Positions 46,276-56,254 are shown, counted from the first letter of the stretch. The stretch is 64,000 nucleotides of DNA from Cyanobacteria bacterium SBLK (GCA_017746715.1 JAGHZQ010000015.1:62001-126000); one strand, 5' to 3'. The notes: a model not told the origin generated them from the letters alone. Numbers and translations are program-made.

Positions 46276-47808
46276 ATGATGAGAGTATTTGCATCAGTCC
46301 CCCTAGCCCTTCTTTTCTCATTGCTCGTCCGCATTCCCGCAGAAGGGCAAATCCCCATTTTTGAGGAACTCCCCCCAGAAAATTGTCCCGATTGTATTTT
46401 TCCCGCCCCTCCCGCTCCCCTCTCCCCCCCCGCTCCCCTCTCCCCCCCTGCCAGTTTGGAAGGCGCCTACTTACTAGGCGGCGGCGATATGATAACCATT
46501 GATGTTTTTGAAGTGCCGCAATATAGCGGCCAGTATCAAGTTCCCATTGATGGCGTTATTTTTCTCCCTCTCATTGGCGGCGTACCCGTCGGCGGATTAA
46601 CCTTAGAAGAAGCAACCCACGCGATCGCCGAGAAATATTCCGTCCATCTCAAACGCCCTTTGATTACCCTGCGTCTCGTCAATGCCCGTCCCCTCAATGT
46701 TGTCGTCGCGGGAGAAGTCATGAATCCGGGATCTTTGAGCGTGGGTTTAATAGGGGGTGCTGGCGATAAACCGGGAATCCAATACCCCACCATTACCACC
46801 GCCTTAAAAGAAGCTGGCGGAATTACCCTCAGTGCCGATATCGGTCGCATTCAAATTCGCCGTCGCAGTCCTGGAGGCGGCAGCGATCGCATTTTTGAAA
46901 TCGATATCGAGAATATCTTGCAAGTCGGCGATCGCACCGTCGATCTCACCCTGCGAGATGGAGATACCATTTTTGTCCCCGTGCAACCCGATATCGATCT
47001 GCGCCGCCTGCGCCAACTTGCCGCCCTTAATTTTGCAGCGGATAGGAACATCGGCCGTACCGTATCGGTTGTCGGCTCTATCAAGCGTCCGGGATCTTAT
47101 AATATTGTCGGAACGGCACTATCAGGAGGAGGAGCAACAGGATTGACTGGCGGTATTCCCACGTTAACCCAAGCCTTACAAGAAGCGGGAGGAATCGACA
47201 TGACCGCCGATATCCGCAATATCACCATTCGCCGCCTCACCAAAACGGGGAGCGAACAAATCATTCCCATTAACCTCTGGGAACTCCTGCAAGCTGGAGA
47301 TATTACTCAAGATACTCCCTTGCAAGAAGGCGATACCATCGTGATTCCCGAAGCCCGCCAATACTCCGCCGCCGAACTCAGCGAACTGGCAACGGCTCAA
47401 TTTGCCCCTGCCTCCATTCGAGTTAGCGTTGTGGGAGAAGTGCAAGATCCCGGAGCCCTCGATGTTACTCCCAATACGACCCTCAACCAAGCACTGATGG
47501 TAGCCGGCGGTTTCAATCGCGATCGCGCTTTTCGGGAAAACGTACGTTTGATTCGCCTTAACCTCGATGGCACTGTCGTTTCGCGAGAAATTACCGTAGA
47601 TATTGCCCGCGCCACGGTTAACGAGCAAAATAACCCCATTCTCAAAGAAAACGATATCATCTTGGTAGGGCGCAATCGCCGTGCCAGAGCATCCGATTCC
47701 CTCACGACCTTCTTTAATCCAGGACCCGGCGCTCTGGCTATTTTTTCAATTCCCGCGACTATCTTTGGCATTTTAGAAACTTTGGGAATTGTCGATTTTC
47801 CCAATTAG
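46276..47808 (+). CDS. Polysaccharide export protein (Wza-like, SLBB domains)
   Basis: A 510-residue exported protein with a signal peptide (RVFASVPLALLFSLLVRIPA), a proline-rich spacer with duplicated PAPLSPP units, and a polysaccharide export domain (YLLGGGDMITIDVFEVPQYS). SLBB repeats follow, seen in three blocks such as VVGSIKRPGSYNIV and VVGEVQDPGALDVT. It has no lipobox cysteine. It should form the outer-membrane channel for exopolysaccharide. The Wzc-like gene begins 44 bases downstream, so the two form an export operon. Confidence 0.92.
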   Translation: MMRVFASVPLALLFSLLVRIPAEGQIPIFEELPPENCPDCIFPAPPAPLSPPAPLSPPASLEGAYLLGGGDMITIDVFEVPQYSGQYQVPIDGVIFLPLIGGVPVGGLTLEEATHAIAEKYSVHLKRPLITLRLVNARPLNVVVAGEVMNPGSLSVGLIGGAGDKPGIQYPTITTALKEAGGITLSADIGRIQIRRRSPGGGSDRIFEIDIENILQVGDRTVDLTLRDGDTIFVPVQPDIDLRRLRQLAALNFAADRNIGRTVSVVGSIKRPGSYNIVGTALSGGGATGLTGGIPTLTQALQEAGGIDMTADIRNITIRRLTKTGSEQIIPINLWELLQAGDITQDTPLQEGDTIVIPEARQYSAAELSELATAQFAPASIRVSVVGEVQDPGALDVTPNTTLNQALMVAGGFNRDRAFRENVRLIRLNLDGTVVSREITVDIARATVNEQNNPILKENDIILVGRNRRARASDSLTTFFNPGPGALAIFSIPATIFGILETLGIVDFPN

Positions 47809-47852
47809 CTTCCACTCTTTCCTCTTGACTCTTTACTTTTTATTTCCCACCC

Positions 47853-50141
47853 ATGACCTCCAAACCAGACTATCCTTTTTTTGCACCGCAATCTTCGGAA
47901 TATTCTCTGTCTCCTTCTGCTTTAATCCCCGGTCAAAAAGAAGAAGAAAACAGTCTGGATTTAGCATGGCTTTTTTCTGTTTTTCGCCGCCGCCTTTGGA
48001 TTATGGCATTGGTTGCCAGCGTTTTGGCAGTTTCAACGGGAGCGCTTATTGTCGTTGAATCCAAAAAAGAGGAAGAAGCATTTAAAGGATCGTTTCAAGT
48101 TTTAGTCGAACCCGTGACGGTAGAAGGTCGCTTGGCTCGCTTATCCCTACTCGCTCAAAGTGGAACCCACACGACAACGGCCACCGAACTTTCAAAAGAA
48201 GGGGTCGGTCGTTCCGATCTATTAGACTACGAAACACAAATACGCGTGTTAAAAAGTCCTAAGATTTTAGAGCCCCTTGTTGAAAAAATCAAAGAACAAT
48301 ATCCCAATATTCAAATGGGAGATTTAATAACAAACTTAACACTTCAACGCATTAAATATGAAAAAGATGGCAAGTTTGAAGGCACCAAAATTTTAGAAGT
48401 TATTTACGGCGATGCCGATCGCGAGAAAATTATTTTTATTTTAGAACAAGTTAAAGCAGCCTACTTAGAATACTCTTTAGAAGAACGTTTAAATAGTCTG
48501 AATAAAGGAATTGACCATATTGACGAACAGTTACCGCAATTAGAAGGAAGAGTGGATGACTTGCAAAAACAACTGCAACAGTTGCGAGAACGCTACCACG
48601 TCAATTATCCCGAAGAAACGGCCAAAGATCTGGCTGCCCAAGCGCGAACCCTCAGCACTCAGCGCATCGGCACCCAGGCCCTGCTAGAAGAAGCCCGAGC
48701 CAATTATGCCAGCCTCAAAAAACAACTCGACTCGGGCAATCCCATTCCTCTTTTGTTACAAAGCGTGCAAACCCAACAGGCTTATAACGTGCTCATTTCC
48801 CAATTGCAAGCCATTGAAGCCAAGATTGCCACGGAATCGGCACAATTTAAAGACGAGAGTCCCCGCATGCAGGTTCTCTTTGAGAGACAAGAGAATTTAA
48901 AACGAACTTTGACTCAAGAAGCCAACAAAATTCTCGCCAGCGTCGCGGTGAAGATTCGCGATCTAGAAGCACAAGTAGACTACATTCAAGCCACCGAACG
49001 AGAATTACAAAATCGTTTGGATACTTTTCCTCGGGTTTTGCGCACTTACACCGATCTCGAACGGGATCTGAGCGTTGCCGCCGAGAGTTTGAAGACTTTT
49101 TTGGAAAAGCGAGAAGGTTTGCAATTAGATGCTTCTCAAAGCGATATTCCTTGGATGTTAATTCAAGAACCTAAAATTTGGCAAATTGCTGAAGGCATAC
49201 CGATGTCGTTTAAAGGCGGTAACGCCAAACGCCAAGTCGCGATCGCTTTTATCCTTGCTTCTCTTTTTGGCGTTGGCGTTGGCTTTGTGGTTGAAATTCT
49301 TCACGCGGTTTATCATACTCCCGAAGAGATCAAAAGAGCAACAAAACTCAGGCTATTAGGTTCGATTCCTACCTTTAAAAAACTCAAGCGTTACGAGAAA
49401 AAACTGGAAAAACTGGCAAGTAAAGATCGAGTATTAATCGTTCCTTCTGATTTTCCCAAACCCAACTATCCTCCTGTTTATTTAGAATCTTTCCGCTCTC
49501 TTTATACCAATATTGACCTCCTTGGAACGAGCCGCTCCCTTGTCATCGGCTCGGCGGCTCCTGGGGATGGAAAATCAACGATCGCCAGACAGTTGGCAGA
49601 AACGGCAGCAGCGATGGATCGGCGGGTTTTATTAGTGGATGCAGATTTGCGAAAACCACAGCTGCATTTGCGTTTGGGGTTGCAAAATAACCTCGGACTC
49701 AGCGACATTTTACAGAGCGATCTGAGTTTAAATGATGTCATTCAACAATTTCCCCTCGAAGAAAATCTCTTTTTCCTCTGTGCCGGACAAGCAATCATCG
49801 ATCCGGTTAAGCTCTTATCATCGGCAAAAATGCAGCATTTAAGCGAACAATTTCAAGGCTTTTTCGATCTGGTTCTTTATAATGTGCCTCCCCTCGTCGG
49901 CTTGGCAGACGGTCATATTTTAGCGGCAAAATCCGATGGGATTATTCTCGTAGTGCGTTTGGAAAAAACCGATCGCGGTCTTCTCAATAAGGCGATCGAA
50001 AACTTAAAAATTTCCGGGGCTTCAGTGCTGGGTTTTGTGGCCAATAACGTTAAAAATTACGTTCCCGTTCCCTATCTCCTACCGCGAGATCGCCCTTCCC
50101 GCTTCCCTCGTTTGGGAATCCCTAAAGGCAATAAACGATAA
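47853..50141 (+). CDS. Wzc/GumC-type polysaccharide co-polymerase with kinase domain
   Basis: A 762-residue inner-membrane protein. The N-terminal Wzz part has a transmembrane helix (LWIMALVASVLAVSTGALIV), a long periplasmic coiled coil and a second helix (VAIAFILASLFGVGVGFVVE). The cytoplasmic kinase-like domain has Walker A GSAAPGDGKSTIARQLA and Walker A' LLVDADLRKPQLHL. The C-terminus has only a few tyrosines (NYVPVPY), fewer than Escherichia coli Wzc. It controls chain length together with the Wza-like protein. Complete and in frame. Confidence 0.92.
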   Translation: MTSKPDYPFFAPQSSEYSLSPSALIPGQKEEENSLDLAWLFSVFRRRLWIMALVASVLAVSTGALIVVESKKEEEAFKGSFQVLVEPVTVEGRLARLSLLAQSGTHTTTATELSKEGVGRSDLLDYETQIRVLKSPKILEPLVEKIKEQYPNIQMGDLITNLTLQRIKYEKDGKFEGTKILEVIYGDADREKIIFILEQVKAAYLEYSLEERLNSLNKGIDHIDEQLPQLEGRVDDLQKQLQQLRERYHVNYPEETAKDLAAQARTLSTQRIGTQALLEEARANYASLKKQLDSGNPIPLLLQSVQTQQAYNVLISQLQAIEAKIATESAQFKDESPRMQVLFERQENLKRTLTQEANKILASVAVKIRDLEAQVDYIQATERELQNRLDTFPRVLRTYTDLERDLSVAAESLKTFLEKREGLQLDASQSDIPWMLIQEPKIWQIAEGIPMSFKGGNAKRQVAIAFILASLFGVGVGFVVEILHAVYHTPEEIKRATKLRLLGSIPTFKKLKRYEKKLEKLASKDRVLIVPSDFPKPNYPPVYLESFRSLYTNIDLLGTSRSLVIGSAAPGDGKSTIARQLAETAAAMDRRVLLVDADLRKPQLHLRLGLQNNLGLSDILQSDLSLNDVIQQFPLEENLFFLCAGQAIIDPVKLLSSAKMQHLSEQFQGFFDLVLYNVPPLVGLADGHILAAKSDGIILVVRLEKTDRGLLNKAIENLKISGASVLGFVANNVKNYVPVPYLLPRDRPSRFPRLGIPKGNKR

Positions 50142-50195
50142 ACAACTATCAACTATCAACTATCAACTATCAACTATCAACTATCAATTATCAAT
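50141..50195. repeat. Heptanucleotide tandem repeat
   Basis: Repeats of CAACTAT (later CAATTAT) fill the gap between the convergent Wzc-like and permease genes. The same unit occurs at 5052-5098. Confidence 0.9.
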
Positions 50196-51028
50196 TACCC
50201 TTTGACTCCACTGCCTGTTTCTGTAGGAATAATATAGCGTTGAACGAAGACGAAAAAAAGTAAAGCTGGGGCAATGGCAATAATAGAACCTGCGGCCACC
50301 AAACGCCAGTTTAAATCTTCTCCTCGGAATAACTTGGAAACGCCTAAAGGCAACGTATAATATTCGGGATCGGTAATCGCAATCAGCGGCCAGAGAAAAT
50401 CGCTCCAAGACCCGATAAAAACGAAAATGGCTAAGGTGACTAATGCCGGACGTACTGCGGGAATCATGACGTGCCACCATAATCCCAACTCCGTACACCC
50501 ATCCATGCGAGCTGCTTCTTCAAGTTCTTTCGGGACGCTTTGGAAGGCCTGTCGCAGGAGAAAAATCCCAAATGCAGAGGCGATCGCGGGAAAAATAATT
50601 CCTAAATAACTATTGACTAAATTTAAGCGGACAATAATAATATACAACGGAATCATAACAATTTGAAACGGAATCATGATAGTCGAAACAATAGTGGCAA
50701 AAATAAAATCTCGTCCTTTAAATTGCAATCTTGCCAAAGGATATGCGGCTAAAGAAGAAGAGAGGAGATTGAGAAAGACCGTTAATACGGCAATTAACGT
50801 GCTATTAAATAAATAGCGACCGAAAGGATGTGCCTGCCAAACTTCGCGAAAGTTATTAAAAGTGGGTTCGCGAGGAAAGAGTTGAGGGGGAAAACCGAAA
50901 ATTTGCTCCGTGGGAGATTTTAAAGATGTTCCCAGCAACCACAGTAAAGGAAATAACATTAAAGCAGCAAGAAGAATCAAGATCGAGTAAGTTTGCAATA
51001 TCTGCGATCGCGTTTTGATTTGGCTCAT
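50195..51028 (-). CDS. Carbohydrate ABC transporter permease (MalG family)
   Basis: A 277-residue permease with six transmembrane helices and the EAA loop (LEEAARMDGCTELGLWWHVM) that contacts the ATPase. It matches the MalG/UgpE-type inner-membrane half of sugar importers; cyanobacterial GgtD (glucosylglycerol/sucrose/trehalose uptake) is one possibility. The partner permease, binding protein and ATPase are not in the window. The gene is isolated, with repeats on both sides. Confidence 0.88.
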   Translation of the reverse strand: MSQIKTRSQILQTYSILILLAALMLFPLLWLLGTSLKSPTEQIFGFPPQLFPREPTFNNFREVWQAHPFGRYLFNSTLIAVLTVFLNLLSSSLAAYPLARLQFKGRDFIFATIVSTIMIPFQIVMIPLYIIIVRLNLVNSYLGIIFPAIASAFGIFLLRQAFQSVPKELEEAARMDGCTELGLWWHVMIPAVRPALVTLAIFVFIGSWSDFLWPLIAITDPEYYTLPLGVSKLFRGEDLNWRLVAAGSIIAIAPALLFFVFVQRYIIPTETGSGVKG

Positions 51029-51163
51029 TTTTTTTGTTCTTGGTTGTTGGTTATTAGTTATTAGTTATTGGTTGCTCTCCTCTTGGCCTCCCTTCTTTGT
51101 CTTCTCTCTTGGGAAGGGTTGGGAGTGGGTTCGGGTGTTGTTCGCCGATCTCGATCGCCAATC

Positions 51164-52156
51164 CTAATCGCATTCGCTACCATCTGGCATAATCGCCCCC
51201 TTCCATTCCACCCAAGTTAAAATTGCCGTACTTAACTCCGCACGGGATAAATTAGCATCGGTTAAATTAACCCCTGTCATATTAGTTCTGGCACAATATG
51301 TCTCGATTAAATCAGCTTTACTTAAATTAGAATTTTTTAAATTAGCTCGACTTAAATCGGCTCGATTCAAACGAGCTTCGATTAAATTAGACTGACTTAA
51401 TTCCGTTTTATCTAACTTGGCATCTGGCATCACTGCCCCTTGCAAATTCACTTGTTTTAAATTTGCTCCGCTTAAAATTACGCGTTCCATTTTGGCATTT
51501 TTAAGAATTGCTTCTTCTAAATTTGCTCCTTTTAAATCGGCTTCTGTTAAATAAGCATTGCTCAAATCCGCACCGCTTAAATTTGCCCCGCTCAAGTCTG
51601 CCCCGCGAAAATTAACCTCTCGTAAATTTGCCCCGCTCATATCAACTTTTGATAAATCCGCTCCTTTTAAATCTGCCCCTTGTAGATCGACTCCGCAGAG
51701 AATTGCACCAATTAAATTGGCAGTATAAATGCGTTTCTCTTCCCGTAAATTTGCCCCTCGCAAACAAGCTCCCGTTAAATTTGCCCCACTGAGATCGCTT
51801 CCTCGTAAATCAGCTTCAATTAAATTGGCATCTAATAAACTTGCCAGAGTCATATCGGCACTGCGTAAATTTGCCCCTTGCAAACTCGCACCGTGTAGAT
51901 CGGCATTATGTAAATCTATTCCTGTCATCGAGGCTTGATTTAAATTCGCACCGCTTAATTTGGCATCTCGTAAATTAGCCCGATCTAATTGAGCGCGACT
52001 CAAATAGGAGAAAATTAAGGTTGTACCGTGTAGATCGGCGCGTCTGAGATCGATACCGATCAGATCGGCTCCGAGGAGATTCGTTCCGCTCAAATTAATT
52101 CCCTGAAATTTATTTTCTCCAGTTTCATAACGTCTTAAAAATTCTTGAATATTCAT
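51164..52156 (-). CDS. Pentapeptide-repeat protein
   Basis: A 330-residue protein, nearly all pentapeptides of the A(D/N)LxX class (SGANLTGACLRGANL, GADLSGANLSGADLS). The N-terminus MNIQEFLRRYETGENKFQGI is a short cap found in many cyanobacterial members. It is 26 bases downstream of the gene with the triplicated domain, on the same strand, and may be co-transcribed with it. Function unknown. Confidence 0.92.
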   Translation of the reverse strand: MNIQEFLRRYETGENKFQGINLSGTNLLGADLIGIDLRRADLHGTTLIFSYLSRAQLDRANLRDAKLSGANLNQASMTGIDLHNADLHGASLQGANLRSADMTLASLLDANLIEADLRGSDLSGANLTGACLRGANLREEKRIYTANLIGAILCGVDLQGADLKGADLSKVDMSGANLREVNFRGADLSGANLSGADLSNAYLTEADLKGANLEEAILKNAKMERVILSGANLKQVNLQGAVMPDAKLDKTELSQSNLIEARLNRADLSRANLKNSNLSKADLIETYCARTNMTGVNLTDANLSRAELSTAILTWVEWKGAIMPDGSECD

Positions 52157-52182
52157 TTTTTATTCCTATTTTTTATTTACGT

Positions 52183-53520
52183 TTAAGGATAATAAGGTTT
52201 GATTGCTTTGACAATTGCTTCTGCTGCTTGGGTACTTTCATCGGGTTCGGCTAAACTTCCTGCTGTTTCGTAGAGAGGTTTTTCTAGGGCTTGCAAATTG
52301 GGATAACTTGCATACAAATTCTGTAATAGTTCATCAAAAGAAAGGGTTCGCAAACTCGACCACTCCTTACCGGTAATTTCAAATTTATGATGCAGGGTTG
52401 AAAATGCTAATATCTTGGCTCGCAAGGGATTAGAATATTTCATGACTTCCAAACGCACGTCAAAGGCATCGTAGTCGCGCATTGTGGATACTTTGGCTGT
52501 TTTAGGCAATTCTGCCGCTTCGCTGGCGGGATTAAAATCCGTATCGGGAGCAGGAGTATAGTGAGTCGTATCGTTTCCTTGTTTCTGAGGCACGATCGCG
52601 GGTTGAGATGCGATCGTTGCCACTGATGACTCATTGGATAAGCTGTTGCCATTCCATTCTTGTCCTGTAACATAAGCCGCAGGAGTAGCAAAAGCGCTAT
52701 TATCTTCTGCAAAAGCACTGGCTTCTTCTAGATTTCGATTGGCGTAATGCGTACCGATGGTTATCTCGTCATTATCGCTTGTTAGCGCATTTTGAGTTGC
52801 ATTTTGAATCGATAAGGAAGCAACGCGATCGCTATCGGGATAAAGAGGAATGAGGCAATTGACAATTAGATTGCTAATTTGAGCGTATTCCTGCTTTCGA
52901 TTTAAACTATTGACGATTCGCTCTAAATCCAAAGCTAAGTCATTTAAATTTGCATATTTTTGTTGAATTTTTGCTAAGAGGGTTTGTAAGTTGAGATTGA
53001 GCAATTTCTGGGGATTATTTTCCCACTGACCGCAATCAATACAAAATAATAATTTTCTAATGCGGAGTGCTTCTTCGTGATGTTCTAATCTTCTGGTAAC
53101 TTCTATTAAAGGAGACGGGGAAGATGAGAAGGAAATAAATTGCGTTGCTTCATCGCTTGCCGTTGCAAATCTTGTCATCTCATCGCCTGTATCTTCGTAA
53201 AGCTGACTCAATTGGGCAATAATCGTATTGGCAATGGTAGAATATTCTGTTTTTCGGTTTAACTGCTGAACAATTTTGTAAAGAGATTCGGTTAATTTTT
53301 CAACAGTTGTATTATTCTGGTAAAGTTCGAGGAGTAAGTCGGATAAATTAGAATTGAGCAGGATATCTTTATCGTTTTCCCAACGATTTTTACAGGCACA
53401 AAAAATTAATTTGTGGATTCTGACGCGATCGCTTTCTCGTTCCAAAGCACTGGCAATTTCATCCAGCAAAACTAAAACTGACATTGCACTTTCCCCAACA
53501 GATACACCTGATTTTGACAT
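52183..53520 (-). CDS. Protein with a triplicated domain of unknown function
   Basis: A 445-residue protein from ATG 53520. Three similar segments of about 85-95 residues occur: near 20-115 (VRIHKLIFCACKNRWENDKD), near 150-240 (LRIRKLLFCIDCGQWENNPQ) and near 350-445 (LRAKILAFSTLHHKFEITGK). Each continues with a LLxxLY-like helix and an L(N/A)xxxE(Y/S) block and ends near a proline-containing LYPD/PYYP. A low-complexity linker joins the second and third. I do not recognise the family. It may be an adaptor scaffold. It precedes the pentapeptide gene. Confidence 0.82.
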   Translation of the reverse strand: MSKSGVSVGESAMSVLVLLDEIASALERESDRVRIHKLIFCACKNRWENDKDILLNSNLSDLLLELYQNNTTVEKLTESLYKIVQQLNRKTEYSTIANTIIAQLSQLYEDTGDEMTRFATASDEATQFISFSSSPSPLIEVTRRLEHHEEALRIRKLLFCIDCGQWENNPQKLLNLNLQTLLAKIQQKYANLNDLALDLERIVNSLNRKQEYAQISNLIVNCLIPLYPDSDRVASLSIQNATQNALTSDNDEITIGTHYANRNLEEASAFAEDNSAFATPAAYVTGQEWNGNSLSNESSVATIASQPAIVPQKQGNDTTHYTPAPDTDFNPASEAAELPKTAKVSTMRDYDAFDVRLEVMKYSNPLRAKILAFSTLHHKFEITGKEWSSLRTLSFDELLQNLYASYPNLQALEKPLYETAGSLAEPDESTQAAEAIVKAIKPYYP

Positions 53521-53672
53521 TCTCTCATAGCAAACGCAAGTCGTTCGCGGGAGAATTAGCTCAATTGTAACGGCATTCTTACGGGAAATACGCAAAAATT
53601 GAAAAGGAGGAGCGAGATCGCGCTTCCTCCTCGAATATAAAAGGATAGGGAAAATAAACTCGATATATTTTT

Positions 53673-53987
53673 CTATTCTTCAATCGTCATGGCATCGACA
53701 TCGACGGTTTTGGCTTTGTCAGTGGCGCGATCGCCATTCTCGGTATTGTCTTTCCGTTCGTTTTTCTGTTTGTTAGCAACATCGATCAGCATTTGCGAAA
53801 CTTCTGTCACCAAAAGACCGATAATAACCCCATCATCGATCCAGCCGACAATCGGAATAAAATCCGGGGAAATATCCAAGGGACTCAACAAATAAATCAA
53901 ACTCCCCAAAATCAGCCACCAACGATATTTGGGATTGCGGAGGGTGTTGCGATACCATTCATACAAGGATTTCATGGAAATGCTCAT
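53673..53987 (-). CDS. YkvA/DUF1232 membrane protein
   Basis: A 104-residue protein with the DUF1232 core (YRWWLILGSLIYLLSPLDIS, PDFIPIVGWIDDGVIIGLLV) forming a membrane hairpin, and a hydrophilic Lys/Asp-rich tail. The family is widespread and of unknown function. It has a separate promoter region and faces the response regulator divergently. Confidence 0.9.
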   Translation of the reverse strand: MSISMKSLYEWYRNTLRNPKYRWWLILGSLIYLLSPLDISPDFIPIVGWIDDGVIIGLLVTEVSQMLIDVANKQKNERKDNTENGDRATDKAKTVDVDAMTIEE

Positions 53988-54173
53988 GGAAAAATCTCAG
54001 ATTCTCTATAATTCTACATTGACAAATTCCCTCACGATTCTCCAGTCTGGGAAACCGTTCCCAAATCAATGCAACCGAAGGCAGATAGGGAAAGCATTTG
54101 AGCCATTCCAGAAATAACGAAGCGAAACTTCCTCACTCGAGTTTTTGGGAAATGTAGATAACCGATAACTGAA

Positions 54174-54800
54174 ATGATTCGACTGCTCTTAGTTGACGAT
54201 CAAAGTATTATTCGCGAAGGGTTGAGTAGCTTATTGCAAGCACAACCCGATTTAGAAATTGTTGGCACGGCAGAAAATGGGAAAATGGGGGTCGAGCAAG
54301 CCTTATCTCTTCTTCCCGATGTCGTTTTGATGGACGTGCGGATGCCAATTATGGACGGCGTTGCAGCAACGCAAATCCTGCAAGAACAAGTGCCGGATAT
54401 TAAAGTTCTTGTTTTAACCACTTTTGATGATGATGAATATGTAAGCAAGGCTTTGAATTATGGAGCAAAAGGCTATTTATTAAAAGATACGCCTTCGGAG
54501 GAACTCGCTCGAGCTATTCGATCGGTTCACAAAGGATACACGCAACTCGGACCCGGCTTATTAGAAAAAGCGATCGCTCCTCCTGCGGCGATCGAACCCC
54601 CTCCAGAGCTTTCTCAATTAACGCCGAGAGAATTAGAAGTCTTGCATTGTTTGGGCAAAGGATACAGTAACAAAGAAATTGCAGCAACGCTTTATATTTC
54701 CGAGCGTACCGTGAAAAACTACGTGACGAATATTCTGAGTCGGTTAAACTTGCGCGATCGCACTCAAGCCGCTCTTTTGGCCGCAAATTTGAAACATTAG
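54174..54800 (+). CDS. NarL/LuxR-type response regulator
   Basis: A 208-residue regulator. The receiver domain (1-120) has the acidic pair VDDQ (residues 7-9), phosphoacceptor Asp54 in VLMDVRMP and a conserved lysine in YLLKDTP. The LuxR helix-turn-helix is LTPRELEVLHCLGKGYSNKE to SERTVKNYVTNILSRLNLRD. Its sensor kinase is not adjacent. It has a complete, ordinary length. Confidence 0.95.
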   Translation: MIRLLLVDDQSIIREGLSSLLQAQPDLEIVGTAENGKMGVEQALSLLPDVVLMDVRMPIMDGVAATQILQEQVPDIKVLVLTTFDDDEYVSKALNYGAKGYLLKDTPSEELARAIRSVHKGYTQLGPGLLEKAIAPPAAIEPPPELSQLTPRELEVLHCLGKGYSNKEIAATLYISERTVKNYVTNILSRLNLRDRTQAALLAANLKH

Positions 54801-54895
54801 TATTTAAGAGGCTATCTTTATTCATTTTTGCTTGCTAAAATTAAGAGCATTAAAAATAGCTAAGATCGAGAAAAGCGATCGCCGTCGAGACAACT

Positions 54896-55462
54896 ATGGT
54901 TTTACTTTTCCCCGTATTGGGCGCATTTTTCCCCGGATTGGATAGCTTATTTTCTACTCAAGGTATTATGGTCATGCTGTTGGTGGGATATGCCGCAGCC
55001 ATGTGGATGTTTCTGACCAGTGCCCCGAAAGTTTATACGGTGATGGTTTCGGATTTACGAGTGGCGAAAGAATTTTACGAAGGATTGTTAAATTTGCCCG
55101 CAGCCGACGTCCCCCTACATTATTACTATAATTACGAGCAAACAATGGGTGCGGCCAGTATCGATCCGCTCTATATGTCGGCTGCACCTACCGCAATGGG
55201 AACGCCACCAACGGGTAATGGTGGCGAAGGATTGTGGTATCAATTAAAGAAAAATACCCAATTACACGTCATTTCTGGCGCGAGTTTTGGCGAGAAAAAT
55301 CGCCAGCGTCACGTTTGTTTCGATCGCGAATGTTTGGATGCGATTCTGTTACGCATTCAATCTCGTCGTTTGCGGTTTAAAATTCGCAATAAAAAACCGT
55401 TGAATTTTTTCGTCAAAGATCTCGAAAATCGCACGATTGAAATGGCAGAAGTCTCTAATTAA
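54896..55462 (+). CDS. Glyoxalase/VOC-like protein with N-terminal membrane helix
   Basis: A 188-residue protein. An N-terminal hydrophobic stretch (about 1-45, GIMVMLLVGYAAAMWMFLTS) is followed by a domain with VYTVMVSDLRVAKEFYEGLL, the usual opening of a VOC/glyoxalase fold, and a matching end (FVKDLENRTIEMAEV). It lacks clear metal residues in the fold's usual positions. The next gene starts 9 bases downstream, so they are probably co-transcribed. Family placement is probable; function unknown. Confidence 0.72.
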   Translation: MVLLFPVLGAFFPGLDSLFSTQGIMVMLLVGYAAAMWMFLTSAPKVYTVMVSDLRVAKEFYEGLLNLPAADVPLHYYYNYEQTMGAASIDPLYMSAAPTAMGTPPTGNGGEGLWYQLKKNTQLHVISGASFGEKNRQRHVCFDRECLDAILLRIQSRRLRFKIRNKKPLNFFVKDLENRTIEMAEVSN

Positions 55463-55471
55463 ATCTCAATC

Positions 55472-56254
55472 TTGCTTTTTTCTCATTCTCTCAAGGCAAT
55501 TTTGCAACGGCAGTTATTGGCGTTAATACAATCGGATGAATTTAAGGATATGGGTTCGTTTGCGACGCGAGACATTCCCGTTTATCGACTTAAATCCGAC
55601 TATCCCATCGTGTATCGGTGTGCGATCGCCCAACAAATTTCGGGAAATGCCGAGGACTTTGCCCGCAAAATTGTTGAGAGATTTAGGCAAGATCCGCGCT
55701 TTTCTGTCGAAATTGCTCGATCGCCTTGGATTGATTTTCGCTTAAGCAATCGCGCTTTGGCAAATTGGTTGCACGACGCGATTCGCATTCAGTCCCTCTC
55801 GCTGCAAAATTGCACCGCTTCTGGTTGCAATTTGTCTCAATATACTCACGCTCGTTGCCTATCTTTGCTATACTCTGCCTCGAGGCAAGGCTTAATTGTG
55901 TTGCATCCTTGGGAAAAAGATTTAAATTGGCAATGGTGCGAACCGAAAACGATTCCTTGGCTGGATTTCTCTTCTGATTTCTCTTCTTTGCGCTGGCAAC
56001 ATCCTACGGAAACTGCATTAATTGCAGGCGCGATCGATTTGTGCGATCGCGAAGTAACTCGGCAAACGACAGACTGGAAAAAACAAGCATTGCGCTTCAG
56101 CGAGAGAATTCTAGCTTGCGATCGCGCTTGTCGGATTTGGGGACAACCTTTAGACTTAGCAAGGGGAAGGTTGGGATCGATCGCCATTGCACAACGAATC
56201 TTAAGTTGGATTTTGCAAGAAAAATTAATGGTAATTCCGTGGCTGGAGTGCTAG
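55472..56254 (+). CDS. ArgRS-like protein lacking the catalytic core
   Basis: About 260 residues from a TTG start directly after the preceding gene. The first half resembles the N-terminal additional domain of arginyl-tRNA synthetase (YPIVYRCAIAQQISGNAEDF, SPWIDFRLSNRALANWLHDA). The second half looks like a DALR anticodon-binding domain (QYTHARCLSLLYSASR). The class I catalytic domain with HIGH and KMSKS motifs is absent. Cyanobacteria have such a DALR-only protein; its role, perhaps tRNA-Arg binding, is unproven. A later ATG is possible but would cut the N-terminal domain. Confidence 0.7.
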   Translation: MLFSHSLKAILQRQLLALIQSDEFKDMGSFATRDIPVYRLKSDYPIVYRCAIAQQISGNAEDFARKIVERFRQDPRFSVEIARSPWIDFRLSNRALANWLHDAIRIQSLSLQNCTASGCNLSQYTHARCLSLLYSASRQGLIVLHPWEKDLNWQWCEPKTIPWLDFSSDFSSLRWQHPTETALIAGAIDLCDREVTRQTTDWKKQALRFSERILACDRACRIWGQPLDLARGRLGSIAIAQRILSWILQEKLMVIPWLEC

